Assembly (NCBI GenBank): GCA_964473255.1 | Contig: CAYYOT010000009.1 | Location: 41,534 to 105,533, forward strand | Origin: Kuafuiihalomonas sp964473255 | GTDB taxonomy: Bacteria; Myxococcota; Kuafuiibacteriia; Kuafuiibacteriales; Kuafuiibacteriaceae | DNA length: 64,000 bases | Reading direction: 5' to 3' | In this document: positions 32,193 through 40,782 of the stretch, one piece after another | Layout of the letters: each line of letters begins with the position of its first letter | Position numbering within the stretch: position 1 is the first letter of the stretch | The notes under the pieces: model-generated | What the model was told of the DNA's origin: nothing | Database searches by the model: none | Seen by the model: only the letters and a program-made list of their open reading frames with translations | Made by a program: the position numbers and the translations under genes

Positions 32193-33716
32193 ATGTTGCG
32201 GTTCGGGACGGCAGGCATTCGGGCGCTCATGGGCCCGGGACGGGACCGCATGAACCCTGCCACGGTCGCTCGATGTGCGGCCGGCCTGTTGCGAGCGACG
32301 AGCTCGGTCGAACCGCGGCTCGGCTCGGACGGGGTCGTGGTCGGATACGATGGTCGCGTGGATTCAGACCGGTTCGCCGACGTGGTGGTCGCTGTCGCCC
32401 AGGCGGCGGGCGTGTGCGTCCACCGGGTTCCCGGCCCCTGTCCGACACCTCTGGTCAGTTTCGCAACGCGCGAACTCGGTGCGGCCCTCGGAGTCATGGT
32501 GACCGCTTCGCACAACCCGCCCGAGTACAGCGGTCTCAAGGTGTTCACGCGCGGCGGGGGACAGCTCCTACCGCCCAGGGACGCCCACGTCGAAGCCGAG
32601 ATCGAGGCTTTGCCGGACGACGCGCGAGTCTGGGAGCCCGCGCAGACCCCGGTCGATCCGCGGCTCGAGACCGTCTACGTGGCAGCGCTCGACGGCTGTC
32701 GGACCCGGTCCGGCCCGCTCGGGGTGACGGCGGTGTACTCGGCGCTTCACGGCGTCGGGCAGCGTCTTTTTCGGCGCGTGGCCGACCGAAACGGCATCGA
32801 GCTCGTCTCCGTGGTCGAGCAGTCCCGACCCGACCCCGCGTTTCCGACTGCGCCCAGTCCGAACCCCGAAGATCCCGCCAGTCTTCGGTGGGCTCTGAAG
32901 CTGGCCGAAGAGCGGGGCGCTCCGCTGGTCTTGGTGCACGACCCCGATGCCGACCGTTTGGCCGCGGCCGTCCGTCACGAGGGCGACCTCCGGGTCCTGA
33001 CCGGGGACCAGATCGGATGTCTGTTGGGCGACCACCTGCTTCGTGCGCCGGGGCCCGACCAGCCGGTTGTGGCGAGCACCTTCGTGTCCTCTCGGATGAT
33101 CGAACGAGTCGCGACGGCCCGCGGGGCGCATTCCATCCGGACGCCCACCGGCTTTCGCTGGATGGCACGAGCCGCAGCGGAGCTCGCGCCCGGCCACAGC
33201 ATGCGCTTGGCCTACGAGCAGGCGCTCGGGTACTCGGTCGCCGACGTCGTCCGCGACAAGGACGGACTCGGTGCGGCCCTCGGGTTGTGTGAAGCCTTCG
33301 CGGCCGCGCGCGAGGAGGGCCAGACGTTGGTCGACCGGTGGAACACGCTGTCCGCGGAAGTAGGGATCCACTGGACGCAGTCGGTGACCGAGCGCTGGGA
33401 GCCCGGCGAAGAGGGCCGAGCCCGGGAGGCGTTCGCGCGCTTCACCGCGCGACCCCCGCTCGCTTTCGAGGCCTTGGGGCCGGTGGAACGGGTCGATCAT
33501 CGACACTCTTCGCCTCCCCTCGACCTCGTCGTCGATACCTATGCCGACGGAAGTTGGTTGGGGGTGCGGCCCAGCGGGACAGAGCCCAAGCTCAAAGTGT
33601 ATATCGAAGTGCGACAACCATGGGCCGCCGGCTCGAGCCTACGGGCTCGAGACACGGCCCAGCACATGGCCCTCCGGGTTCGGGAGCGGCTGCGCGCCAA
33701 CCAGGGAGATGCATGA
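32193..33716 (+). CDS. Alpha-D-phosphohexomutase (phosphomannomutase/phosphoglucomutase type)
   Basis: 507 residues from ATG at 32193. The four family motifs are present: catalytic Ser in TASHNPPEYSGLKVF, metal loop DPDADRLAAAV, sugar-specificity loop YEQALGYSV, and phosphate loop VRPSGTEPKLKVYIE. The size and the FGTAGIRALMGPGRDRMN start fit the PGM2/PMM-like branch that handles glucose, mannose or pentose phosphates. Reaction: 1-phosphate to 6-phosphate interconversion through a bisphosphate intermediate; exact sugar unclear. The glnB ATG overlaps its stop (ATGA). Confidence 0.9.
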   Translation: MLRFGTAGIRALMGPGRDRMNPATVARCAAGLLRATSSVEPRLGSDGVVVGYDGRVDSDRFADVVVAVAQAAGVCVHRVPGPCPTPLVSFATRELGAALGVMVTASHNPPEYSGLKVFTRGGGQLLPPRDAHVEAEIEALPDDARVWEPAQTPVDPRLETVYVAALDGCRTRSGPLGVTAVYSALHGVGQRLFRRVADRNGIELVSVVEQSRPDPAFPTAPSPNPEDPASLRWALKLAEERGAPLVLVHDPDADRLAAAVRHEGDLRVLTGDQIGCLLGDHLLRAPGPDQPVVASTFVSSRMIERVATARGAHSIRTPTGFRWMARAAAELAPGHSMRLAYEQALGYSVADVVRDKDGLGAALGLCEAFAAAREEGQTLVDRWNTLSAEVGIHWTQSVTERWEPGEEGRAREAFARFTARPPLAFEALGPVERVDHRHSSPPLDLVVDTYADGSWLGVRPSGTEPKLKVYIEVRQPWAAGSSLRARDTAQHMALRVRERLRANQGDA

Positions 33717-34051
33717 AGAAGGTCGAGGCCATCATCAAACCATTCAAGCTCGATGACGTAAGGGAAGCCCTCCAAGAGGCCGGGGCGCTCGGCATGACGA
33801 TCACCGAGGTCAAAGGTTTCGGTCGTCAAAAAGGCCACTCGGAACTCTACCGAGGCGCCGAGTACGTGGTCGACTTCCTCCCGAAGGTGAAGGTCGAGGT
33901 CGTCTGCGAGGACGACCTCCTTCACGCCGTGGTCGAGGCCATCGAGAATGCGGCGAGAACCGGCCGAATCGGCGATGGGAAGATCTTCGTGAGTTCGATC
34001 GACGAGGTCGTCCGCATCCGTACCGGAGATCGTGGACCATCCGCCCTGTAG
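33713..34051 (+). CDS. glnB: Nitrogen regulatory protein P-II
   Basis: 112 residues from ATG at 33713, with AGGGAGA just upstream and an ATGA overlap with the mutase gene. The start MKKVEAIIKPFKLDDVREAL, the GFGRQKGH segment, T-loop YRGAEY with Tyr51 (the uridylylation site), and the C-terminal GRIGDGKIFVSSIDEVVRIRTG are classical for GlnB/GlnK. Trimeric sensor of 2-oxoglutarate, ATP/ADP and glutamine that controls GlnE, NtrB and others. Placement 64 bases before glnA is the usual glnBA order; no amtB is adjacent, so GlnB rather than GlnK is preferred. Confidence 0.96.
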   Translation: MKKVEAIIKPFKLDDVREALQEAGALGMTITEVKGFGRQKGHSELYRGAEYVVDFLPKVKVEVVCEDDLLHAVVEAIENAARTGRIGDGKIFVSSIDEVVRIRTGDRGPSAL

Positions 34052-34115
34052 CGGCGCCAGATTTCTCGGTAACGCACCTCGTCCACGGCGTGCGGCTATG
34101 CTAGCCCCGACCGTC

Positions 34116-35537
34116 ATGACACCGAGCGAGGTCCTGGCGTTCGCCAGGGAAAAGCGCATCCAGCTCGTCGACCTCAAGTTCATCGATCTCTTCGGCATCT
34201 GGCAGCACTTCAGCTTTCCGATCGCGGAGCTGTCGGAGGAAGTCTTCGAAGATGGGCTCGGATTCGACGGCTCGTCGATCCGCGGATGGCAGGCGATCAA
34301 TGCTTCGGACATGCTGGTGATCCCCGACCCCGCGACCGCGGTCATGGATCCCTTCATCACCTACGTGCCCACGCTGTCGCTGATCGCTAACATCGTCGAC
34401 CCGATCACCCGCGAGCCGTACGCCAAAGACCCTCGACACGTAGCCCTCAAAGCCGAAGCCTACATGCGCTCGACCGGCGTGGCCGACACCGCCTTCTTCG
34501 GTCCCGAGCCCGAGTTCTTCATCTTCGATGAGATACGCTTCGACTCTCAGCCGAACGGGGCATTTTACGAGATCGACTCCAGCGAGGGCGTTTGGAACGC
34601 CGGCGCGAAGGACCAAGGACGACGCAACCTCGGCTATCGTCCTCAGCACAAGGGCGGCTATTTCCCGGTCAGCCCCACGGACCAGGTGCACCCCCTGCGG
34701 GTGGAGATGGCTCTCGAGCTGGGGCGGCTCGGGATCCAAGTAGAGCGTGAGCACCACGAGGTCGCCACCGGCGGTCAGTGCGAGATCGACTTCCGGTACG
34801 CCCCGCTCGTGGAGTGCGCCGACCGCACCATGTGGCTGAAACACGTCGTCAAGAACGTGGCCGCGCGACACGGTAAGACCGCGACCTTCATGCCCAAGCC
34901 GGTCTTCAACGACAATGGGTCGGGGATGCACGTCCACCAGTCGCTGTGGAAGAACGGTGAGCCGCTGTTTGCGGGGGACGGCTATGCCGGCATGTCGGAG
35001 CTCGGGATGCACTACATCGGTGGCATCTTGAAGCACGCCCGTTCCATCTGCGCATTCAGCAATCCGGCCACCAACAGCTACAAGCGGCTGGTACCCGGCT
35101 TCGAGGCGCCGGTTCGGCTGGCGTACTCGTCTCGCAATCGTTCGGCGTCGATCCGAATTCCCATGTACAGCCCGTCACCGAAGGCCAAGCGCATCGAAGC
35201 TCGGTTCCCGGACGCCCTGGCGAATCCGTACCTGGCGTTTGCGGCCATGACGATGGCGGGGTTGGACGGCGTCCTCAATCGAATCGACCCCGGCGAGCCG
35301 CTCGACAAGGACATTTACGGCCTGTCTCCGGAGGAGCTGGCCGACGTTCCTACGTGCCCGGCCAGCCTGGACGAGGCGCTCAACGCCCTCGAGGCCGACC
35401 ACGACTTCCTGCTGAAGGGCGACGTCTTCACGACCGATGTCATCGAGACGTGGCTGGATTACAAGCGCTCCAACGAGATCGACGTCTTGCGGAAGCGCCC
35501 GCATCCGTACGAATTCAACCTCTACCACGATGGTTGA
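34116..35537 (+). CDS. glnA: Glutamine synthetase type I
   Basis: 473 residues from ATG at 34116 (MTPSEVLAFAREK); an in-frame ATG at 34098 would add six residues. Motifs: DGSSIRGWQAINASDM near the N-terminus, the metal/ATP region FGPEPEFFIFD, KPVFNDNGSGMHVHQSLWK, and NRSASIRIP. The adenylylation loop reads DKDIYGLSPEEL, with the Tyr that GlnE would modify. Reaction: glutamate + ammonia + ATP to glutamine; dodecameric, cytosolic. The upstream glnB suggests 2-oxoglutarate and glutamine control through PII. Length and motifs fit the GSI-beta, adenylylated class. Confidence 0.97.
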   Translation: MTPSEVLAFAREKRIQLVDLKFIDLFGIWQHFSFPIAELSEEVFEDGLGFDGSSIRGWQAINASDMLVIPDPATAVMDPFITYVPTLSLIANIVDPITREPYAKDPRHVALKAEAYMRSTGVADTAFFGPEPEFFIFDEIRFDSQPNGAFYEIDSSEGVWNAGAKDQGRRNLGYRPQHKGGYFPVSPTDQVHPLRVEMALELGRLGIQVEREHHEVATGGQCEIDFRYAPLVECADRTMWLKHVVKNVAARHGKTATFMPKPVFNDNGSGMHVHQSLWKNGEPLFAGDGYAGMSELGMHYIGGILKHARSICAFSNPATNSYKRLVPGFEAPVRLAYSSRNRSASIRIPMYSPSPKAKRIEARFPDALANPYLAFAAMTMAGLDGVLNRIDPGEPLDKDIYGLSPEELADVPTCPASLDEALNALEADHDFLLKGDVFTTDVIETWLDYKRSNEIDVLRKRPHPYEFNLYHDG

Positions 35538-35563
35538 GGCCGATTGACGGACCGGGAGCGACC

Positions 35564-37168
35564 GTGGCTGCGGCCAAGACCGACCCTTCCCTCGAACGCC
35601 GCTGGGATCGGCTCGCGCTCCTGGTCGTCGGGCTGCTCTTGATCGTTGCCGGTGCGTCGACCGTCACCTTGCTCGAAGCTTCCGTTCTGTTCGGCGAGGT
35701 CCGAGCGGCATCGGATGCCGTTGCGCCCGGTCGCCTGCTCCTCTTTGCCGGTGGTATCCTCGTCCCTTCGCTGCTCGTGTTGTGTGGGCTCTTGCCGTGG
35801 GTCCTCATGGCGCTCGTCCGTGAGGTCAATTCTCGGGCTCGGGCTCACCGCGACCTCGAAAGCGCGCGCTCGCTGCTTGAGCGAGCCGAGCAGCTCACCC
35901 AGGTCGGACATTGGCGGGTGATACTGCAAGACGACCAGCCGATGTTCGAGTGGTCGGATTCGATTTTCCGCTTGTTGGGCTATTCGCCGGGCGACTTCGT
36001 CCCCTCGCGGGAGCGCGTGCTCGAGCTGTATCACCCTGATGACCGCGACGCGATCTGGCAGGCGGTTCTGACCACCATCAAGACCGGTAAACCATTTCAG
36101 ATGGAGCTGCGGATCGTGCGCCGCGATGGCGGCGTTCGTACCGTCGTGCATCACGGTGTCGGTGAGCAGTCGTTCGACGGGAAGGTGGGCTCCGTCTTCG
36201 GGGTGGTCAAAGACGTCACCGACGAGCGGGAGCAGACCCACGCCTTGGCCCATCAGGCGGAACGCCTCCGCGTGATCACGGACGGCGTCAGTGAAGGGGT
36301 CGTGATGCTCGATCCGTCCAACGTGGTTCGTTTCTGGAATCCGGCCGCCTCGGAGCTGTTCGGCGTGTCGTTCGACCGCGCCGTAGGCTGCAAGCTGAAC
36401 GAGATCGTCCGCTTTTCCGAGCCCGAGCACGTCTCCGCCACCCTCGACCTGCTGCCCGCTTCGGATTCGGCCAACGTCCGTCGGGTGGAGTGCGCCGACC
36501 CCCGAGGACGGGTGCGAACCCTCGAGATCACGACGACGAGCCTCCGGGGCGCCGGCGGCAACAGCCAGGTTCTCCTCGTTCGAGACGTGACTCAACGGGC
36601 CAAGACCGAGCGCGAGCTGCAGCGGCAAGCTCGCTTCGACGAGCTGACCGGAGTGTTCAATCGCGCGTACTTCTGGCGGCGAGCCGCGGAAGAGGTGGAC
36701 CGAGCTCGGGAAACGGGTCAGCCCGTGAGCCTGCTGATGCTGGACATCGACCACTTCAAGGCCATCAACGACGAACGCGGCCATGCCGAAGGCGATCTCG
36801 CGCTGTCGAGTTTCGCTCGATGCTGTGTAGGACGGATTCGGTCGAGCGACGTCATGGGGCGGGTCGGGGGGGAGGAGTTCGCCGTGCTCCTGGTCGGAGC
36901 CGATGCGGCGCAGGCCAATCAGGCGGCGCACAAGATCCGGGAGTCTATCCAGCAGCTGCGGATCGAAGGCTCATCGGGGTCGTTTTCGGTGACGGTCTCG
37001 GTCGGCGTTGCCCAGCTCGACCTCGAAGCTCCCCGGGCCGTCGAGGATGCGGGTCGCCGCGCGGACGATGCCCTCTATCGCGCAAAGAACGCCGGGCGGA
37101 ACCAGGTTCAGGTCAGCCCCCTCGTTCGGGCCGTCGTCGTCAACCCGCGGACTGCGCCCCAAGCATGA
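35564..37168 (+). CDS. Membrane diguanylate cyclase, 2 TM-PAS-PAS-GGDEF
   Basis: 534 residues from GTG at 35564, with GGGAG five bases upstream. Two membrane helices (LALLVVGLLLIVAGASTV; LLLFAGGILVPSLLVLCGL) flank a short periplasmic loop. A PAS_3-type domain (~115-225) contains the QVGHWRV and LLGYSPGDF signatures, then a second PAS (~235-350), then GGDEF (~365-520) with active loop RVGGEEF and a complete inhibitory site RSSD five residues before it. So it should be active and feedback-inhibited by c-di-GMP. There is no EAL domain. The stop overlaps the polyprenyl synthase ATG (ATGA), which couples the two genes. Confidence 0.93.
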   Translation: MAAAKTDPSLERRWDRLALLVVGLLLIVAGASTVTLLEASVLFGEVRAASDAVAPGRLLLFAGGILVPSLLVLCGLLPWVLMALVREVNSRARAHRDLESARSLLERAEQLTQVGHWRVILQDDQPMFEWSDSIFRLLGYSPGDFVPSRERVLELYHPDDRDAIWQAVLTTIKTGKPFQMELRIVRRDGGVRTVVHHGVGEQSFDGKVGSVFGVVKDVTDEREQTHALAHQAERLRVITDGVSEGVVMLDPSNVVRFWNPAASELFGVSFDRAVGCKLNEIVRFSEPEHVSATLDLLPASDSANVRRVECADPRGRVRTLEITTTSLRGAGGNSQVLLVRDVTQRAKTERELQRQARFDELTGVFNRAYFWRRAAEEVDRARETGQPVSLLMLDIDHFKAINDERGHAEGDLALSSFARCCVGRIRSSDVMGRVGGEEFAVLLVGADAAQANQAAHKIRESIQQLRIEGSSGSFSVTVSVGVAQLDLEAPRAVEDAGRRADDALYRAKNAGRNQVQVSPLVRAVVVNPRTAPQA

Positions 37169-38196
37169 AGCCAGCCGAGATCCACCGACGCTTGGAGGAG
37201 ATCCGCAGCCGGTGCTTGCCGGAGGTCCTCGCCTCGATCGCCGACGTGGCGCGTCGGTCCAGTCCGCCGGGCTCGAGCTTGGTGCGGATGTCCGACTACC
37301 ACTTCGAGACGGGCGGCAAGCGCCTTCGCGGTCTACTGCCGCTCTTGGTCGCGGACCTGCTCGAGACCGACCCTCGGGCAGCGGTTCCGTTCGGCGCCGC
37401 GTGCGAGATGCTCCACAACGCAACGCTGGTCCATGATGACCTGCAGGATGGCGACACGCACCGTCGCGGTCGGGCGACGGTGTGGGCGAAGTTCGGCGCG
37501 GCCCAGGCCATCAACCTCGGCGACGCGATGTTCTACTACACCATTCTCCTCATCCAGGAGCTGCCGGTCCCGGCCTCCGTCGTCCAGGACCTGATCGGGC
37601 TGACCGTGAGCGATACGATTCAGGTCGTGGATGGGCAGGAGCGAGAATTTGCGCTGAAGTCGAATCCCACGCCGACCCTCGCCGACTATGTCCGCATGGT
37701 CGAAGGCAAGACCTCGGCTCTCATGTCACTGTCGCTGTCGGGCGGGGCGCTGGTGGCGGGGGCCGATGCATCGACCGTCGACGCCCTTCGAAGCGTCGGC
37801 CGGCATTTGGGTGTGCTCTTCCAGATCCAGGACGACGTCCTCGACGTGTACGGCGACAAGGGTCGCCAGCGCACGGGAGAGGACATTGCCGAAGGCAAGC
37901 GGAGCGTGTTGGCCGTGCATGCCGCCGAGCAGCTGGACCCCGACAGACGACGGTCGCTTCTCGCCATCTTGGACCGTCCTCGGGACGACACGACGGATGA
38001 GGACATCCGTGAGGTCCGTCGCCTCTTCGACCGAGTCGACTCGCTGTCCTTCGCATTGGCCGAGATCGAGCGGCGTCGGGTCCGGGCGGAAGCGGCGGCC
38101 GCCTCGACGAGGATCGCGTCCCTGGTGGGTCTGGCTGACTACCTGGCCGGACTCTTCGTGGCACCCATCGAGGACCTCATCGAGGTGGCCCGCTGA
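37165..38196 (+). CDS. Polyprenyl diphosphate synthase (trans-isoprenyl)
   Basis: 343 residues from ATG at 37165. First Asp-rich motif LVHDDLQDGD preceded by HFETGGKRLRG; second motif FQIQDDVLDVYGD, plus the KTSALMSLSLSGG helix. Both DDxxD motifs are complete, so it is predicted to be active. Reaction: chain elongation of allylic diphosphate with isopentenyl diphosphate; the chain length (geranylgeranyl, octaprenyl or other) cannot be read with confidence. The ~30-residue C-terminal extension (VGLADYLAGLFVAPIEDL) is slightly unusual. It is coupled to the upstream diguanylate cyclase and overlaps the convergent HEAT gene by 20 bases. Confidence 0.92.
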   Translation: MKPAEIHRRLEEIRSRCLPEVLASIADVARRSSPPGSSLVRMSDYHFETGGKRLRGLLPLLVADLLETDPRAAVPFGAACEMLHNATLVHDDLQDGDTHRRGRATVWAKFGAAQAINLGDAMFYYTILLIQELPVPASVVQDLIGLTVSDTIQVVDGQEREFALKSNPTPTLADYVRMVEGKTSALMSLSLSGGALVAGADASTVDALRSVGRHLGVLFQIQDDVLDVYGDKGRQRTGEDIAEGKRSVLAVHAAEQLDPDRRRSLLAILDRPRDDTTDEDIREVRRLFDRVDSLSFALAEIERRRVRAEAAAASTRIASLVGLADYLAGLFVAPIEDLIEVAR

Positions 38197-40609
38197 TCGC
38201 GGCCTGCTCGGCCTCCTGACGCTCTTCTTCCCTTCGGATGCGTCGCTGCTCGGCGGCGGTCAGGTCGACGTCGTCGGGCAGGGGGGCTCCGTCGTCGGAG
38301 AGTTCGAGGATCAAGTCTTCCAGGCTCGCCTTCAGGGTGGGGACATCCGCCGTTTCGTACAGTCGAGGTTCGGGCCCGTTTTCGAGCTCGCGCACGAGGG
38401 TGACCGCCATCTCCATCGCCTCGTCGATCTGCCCCCGCTGGATCCTTCGATGAGCGTCGAGCACGCGACCCTCGACACTCGTCGGGTCGGCGGCCAGGAT
38501 GTGCGTCAGGTCCTCTTCCAGAGTGGCGCGTCGCAGGAGCAGCCCCAGCCGTGCGCGGTGTAGGCGCGGCCGGACCGATTCGGGCGACCGCTCCACGTCG
38601 GCGGACAGCTCCCGATAGGCTTCGGCCAAGCCCATCTTCTTGCCGGCCACCGTGGTCTGGGCCGGCGCCACCAGGGCGGGACCCGGCGGGCCGAGCTGAG
38701 CTTCGGTGAGGAACTGCATCATGTGGGCGGTCAGGATCTGGGCGGTTTCCTCGGTGGCCTCGAGCTGGTCGGGCGTCCCGCATGCCTTGCAAACGACGTC
38801 CCCGACGAAGGCCGGGTCGCCGAGGCCTTCCTTGGCTTCCACGTCCACGTACGCCCGCTCGAAGCCGTACTGGAGCGTCTCTTTGCAGTTCCGGCAGGTG
38901 AGCGGCACCTGAAGGGGCAAACCTGGCGTGTCTGCCATCGTCCGATCCACGGCCTGCCGAAGCGGACCCTCGATGGGACGACCGGCGATCAGCGAGAGGA
39001 CGGCCCAGGCGACTTCCTCCGGCTCATCCCGGTAGGCTCGGCTCTCGACCAGCGGTAGGAGGCGCAGGTCACCCCCCCGGAGGACCGCCTGGGCGACGAG
39101 CGAGGGGTCGAGCGCCCGAAGTTCGAAGAAGCGTTGGCCGACGGCGAGCGTGAGGCGCTCGAAGCGAAGCTGCTCGGCCACCAAAGTCGCGAATCGCGCG
39201 GCGGGCGGGTCGAGGGGACGGGCCTCGAGCAGCTCGAGGGCGGCGGCCTCGGCCGCTCGCGGCTCGTCGCGAGCCGCCCGGACGACCGCCTCGTGGACCC
39301 GCACATCGGGGGACTCGGCCGCAGCGGAGAAGAGTGCCCGGCCGTGACCGGCCTCCAGACTCGCGCGCGCCCATCGCCGGATGGTCCCCGCCCGCCGGAA
39401 GCGTTCTCGGGTCAAAGCGACGAAGAACGGCCGCAGTTCACGTTCAGAAACGCTCTGGAGCGCGGCGACTCGGGCGGCGGGGTCGACTTCGTCCGCGGCC
39501 TCGTCGGACAGCTTGCCCTCCAGCGCTTTGGCGATCGCTCGCCCCCCCGGGCTGTCGCGATCGCTGCCCCGACCGAACGCCGTGATCGCAACCGATCGTG
39601 CAGCGGCCGCCACGAAGAGCGCCGCGGATTCCGGGTTCAGACGGCCCACGGCCTCTCGGTGAGCGACCAGCGCGCCCAGCAGGCCTCGACGGCGGGTGGG
39701 CATGCTGCCGAGGTCGTCTGCCTCGCTGTCGGTGGGGACGACGATCTCGAACGACGCGAAAGGTTCGAGGGCAGCCAAGACATCCTTCGCGCGTCGCTCG
39801 CGCAGGGCTGATTCGAGGACGGAGGCTCGAGCCTCCTCCATGAGCGGCCGCGCTTCGAGCTCCAGGGTGTCGGTCGTGGCCGTCCAAAGCTCCTGGTGGG
39901 CGGCCGGCAAGGCGTAGGCCCGAGGCCCGCCGGTGACCGAAGCCAGCGCGGCCCGGGCTGGATGGCTCGTACCGTCGGGCGGTGCCTCGCGGAGCGACTC
40001 GTCGATCGCTTGGTCCAAGACCCGCCGGACCAACTCGGGGGCCCCGGAGAGCAAGGCGGCGGCGTACAGAGCCGTCCGCCGCTCCGGTGACTGCAGAGCC
40101 GCGCGGTTCAAGCTCCGACCGAGATAGGCGTGGGCCGGCTCCGTCCCCGCCACCGCGAGGGCGCCGACGCCGCCGATGAAGGTCTCGTCGTCGAGACGAC
40201 CCTTCGCTTTAAGGGCGGGCAAGAGCCGCTCCGGAGCCAGCGCGCCGAGCGTTCCGGCGAGCACGGCGGCCAGGCCGCCTTTCGCTCGCGCGAGCGCGCG
40301 CTCGACGGCGGGCACGGCCGAGCTCACCTCCAGGGTCTCGAGAGCTCGTGCGGCCTGCGCGGCCACCATCGAGTCGTCTTCGAGACGAGGCTCGAGATCC
40401 ACGGCGGCCAGACGACGATGCGCCACCTGCTCGACCGCGTACTGCCGAACCAGAACGTGGTCGTGCTCGAGCAGCGACCCCACCTCGTCGTCCGACATCG
40501 CGTAGGTGGTCTCCGGAGCTTCCGAGGCTGGCGGGAGGCGAACATCCGGCTGCTCCAAAGGCTCGGAACTCCGGATCGGAGCCCCGTCGGGGCCGACCAG
40601 CAGGCTCAT
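38177..40609 (-). CDS. HEAT-repeat protein with central zinc ribbon and TPR-like tail
   Basis: 810 residues from ATG at 40609. The N-terminal ~560 residues are alternating Ala/Leu/Arg/Glu-rich helices in HEAT style (VLVRQYAVEQVAHRRL, MVAAQAARALETLEV, SSAVPAVERALARAKG). Residues ~585-625 carry a zinc-ribbon-like pair, LTCRNCKETLQYG and DVVCKACGTPD. The C-terminus (~640-780) is TPR-like (AYRELSADVERSPESVRPRLHRARLG) and ends in a charged EEERQEAEQ helix. There is no signal peptide, so it is a cytoplasmic scaffold. I do not know a named family; similar HEAT-plus-ribbon proteins occur in myxobacteria. It diverges from thrS and overlaps the polyprenyl synthase tail. Confidence 0.72.
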   Translation of the reverse strand: MSLLVGPDGAPIRSSEPLEQPDVRLPPASEAPETTYAMSDDEVGSLLEHDHVLVRQYAVEQVAHRRLAAVDLEPRLEDDSMVAAQAARALETLEVSSAVPAVERALARAKGGLAAVLAGTLGALAPERLLPALKAKGRLDDETFIGGVGALAVAGTEPAHAYLGRSLNRAALQSPERRTALYAAALLSGAPELVRRVLDQAIDESLREAPPDGTSHPARAALASVTGGPRAYALPAAHQELWTATTDTLELEARPLMEEARASVLESALRERRAKDVLAALEPFASFEIVVPTDSEADDLGSMPTRRRGLLGALVAHREAVGRLNPESAALFVAAAARSVAITAFGRGSDRDSPGGRAIAKALEGKLSDEAADEVDPAARVAALQSVSERELRPFFVALTRERFRRAGTIRRWARASLEAGHGRALFSAAAESPDVRVHEAVVRAARDEPRAAEAAALELLEARPLDPPAARFATLVAEQLRFERLTLAVGQRFFELRALDPSLVAQAVLRGGDLRLLPLVESRAYRDEPEEVAWAVLSLIAGRPIEGPLRQAVDRTMADTPGLPLQVPLTCRNCKETLQYGFERAYVDVEAKEGLGDPAFVGDVVCKACGTPDQLEATEETAQILTAHMMQFLTEAQLGPPGPALVAPAQTTVAGKKMGLAEAYRELSADVERSPESVRPRLHRARLGLLLRRATLEEDLTHILAADPTSVEGRVLDAHRRIQRGQIDEAMEMAVTLVRELENGPEPRLYETADVPTLKASLEDLILELSDDGAPLPDDVDLTAAEQRRIRREEERQEAEQAAISGPPR

Positions 40610-40782
40610 CCGGCGGCCCTAAACCGGGGACTCGAACCGTGTCGACCGCAAAAGTAGTCGACGTGGCATCGGCCTCTACGTATCCTCGAAATCGTCCGGC
40701 GGGGGTAGCCGCCGAACGGAAACCGAGCGGGTCTCGAATCCGCTGGCCGAGGGCGGGGGTGTCCGTCCTCAAGGAGAAAACG
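40610..40782 (+). other. thrS leader / divergent intergenic region with two short hairpins
   Basis: Two perfect inverted repeats: GTCGAC at 40641-40646 and 40657-40662 with a 10-base loop, and CGGCGG/CCGCCG at 40697-40702 and 40709-40714 with a 6-base loop. AAGGAG at 40771-40776 serves the thrS ATG. There is no T-box core and no recognisable promoter boxes. The hairpins may act in thrS autoregulation (known in enterobacteria through tRNA-like leader structures), but that is only a suggestion. Confidence 0.3.

Noticed and set aside
40610..40660. tRNA-like segment (minus strand GGTTCGAGTCCCC)
   Set aside because: It looks like a T arm, but the 5' half of the stem does not pair and no acceptor, D or anticodon arms fit around it.
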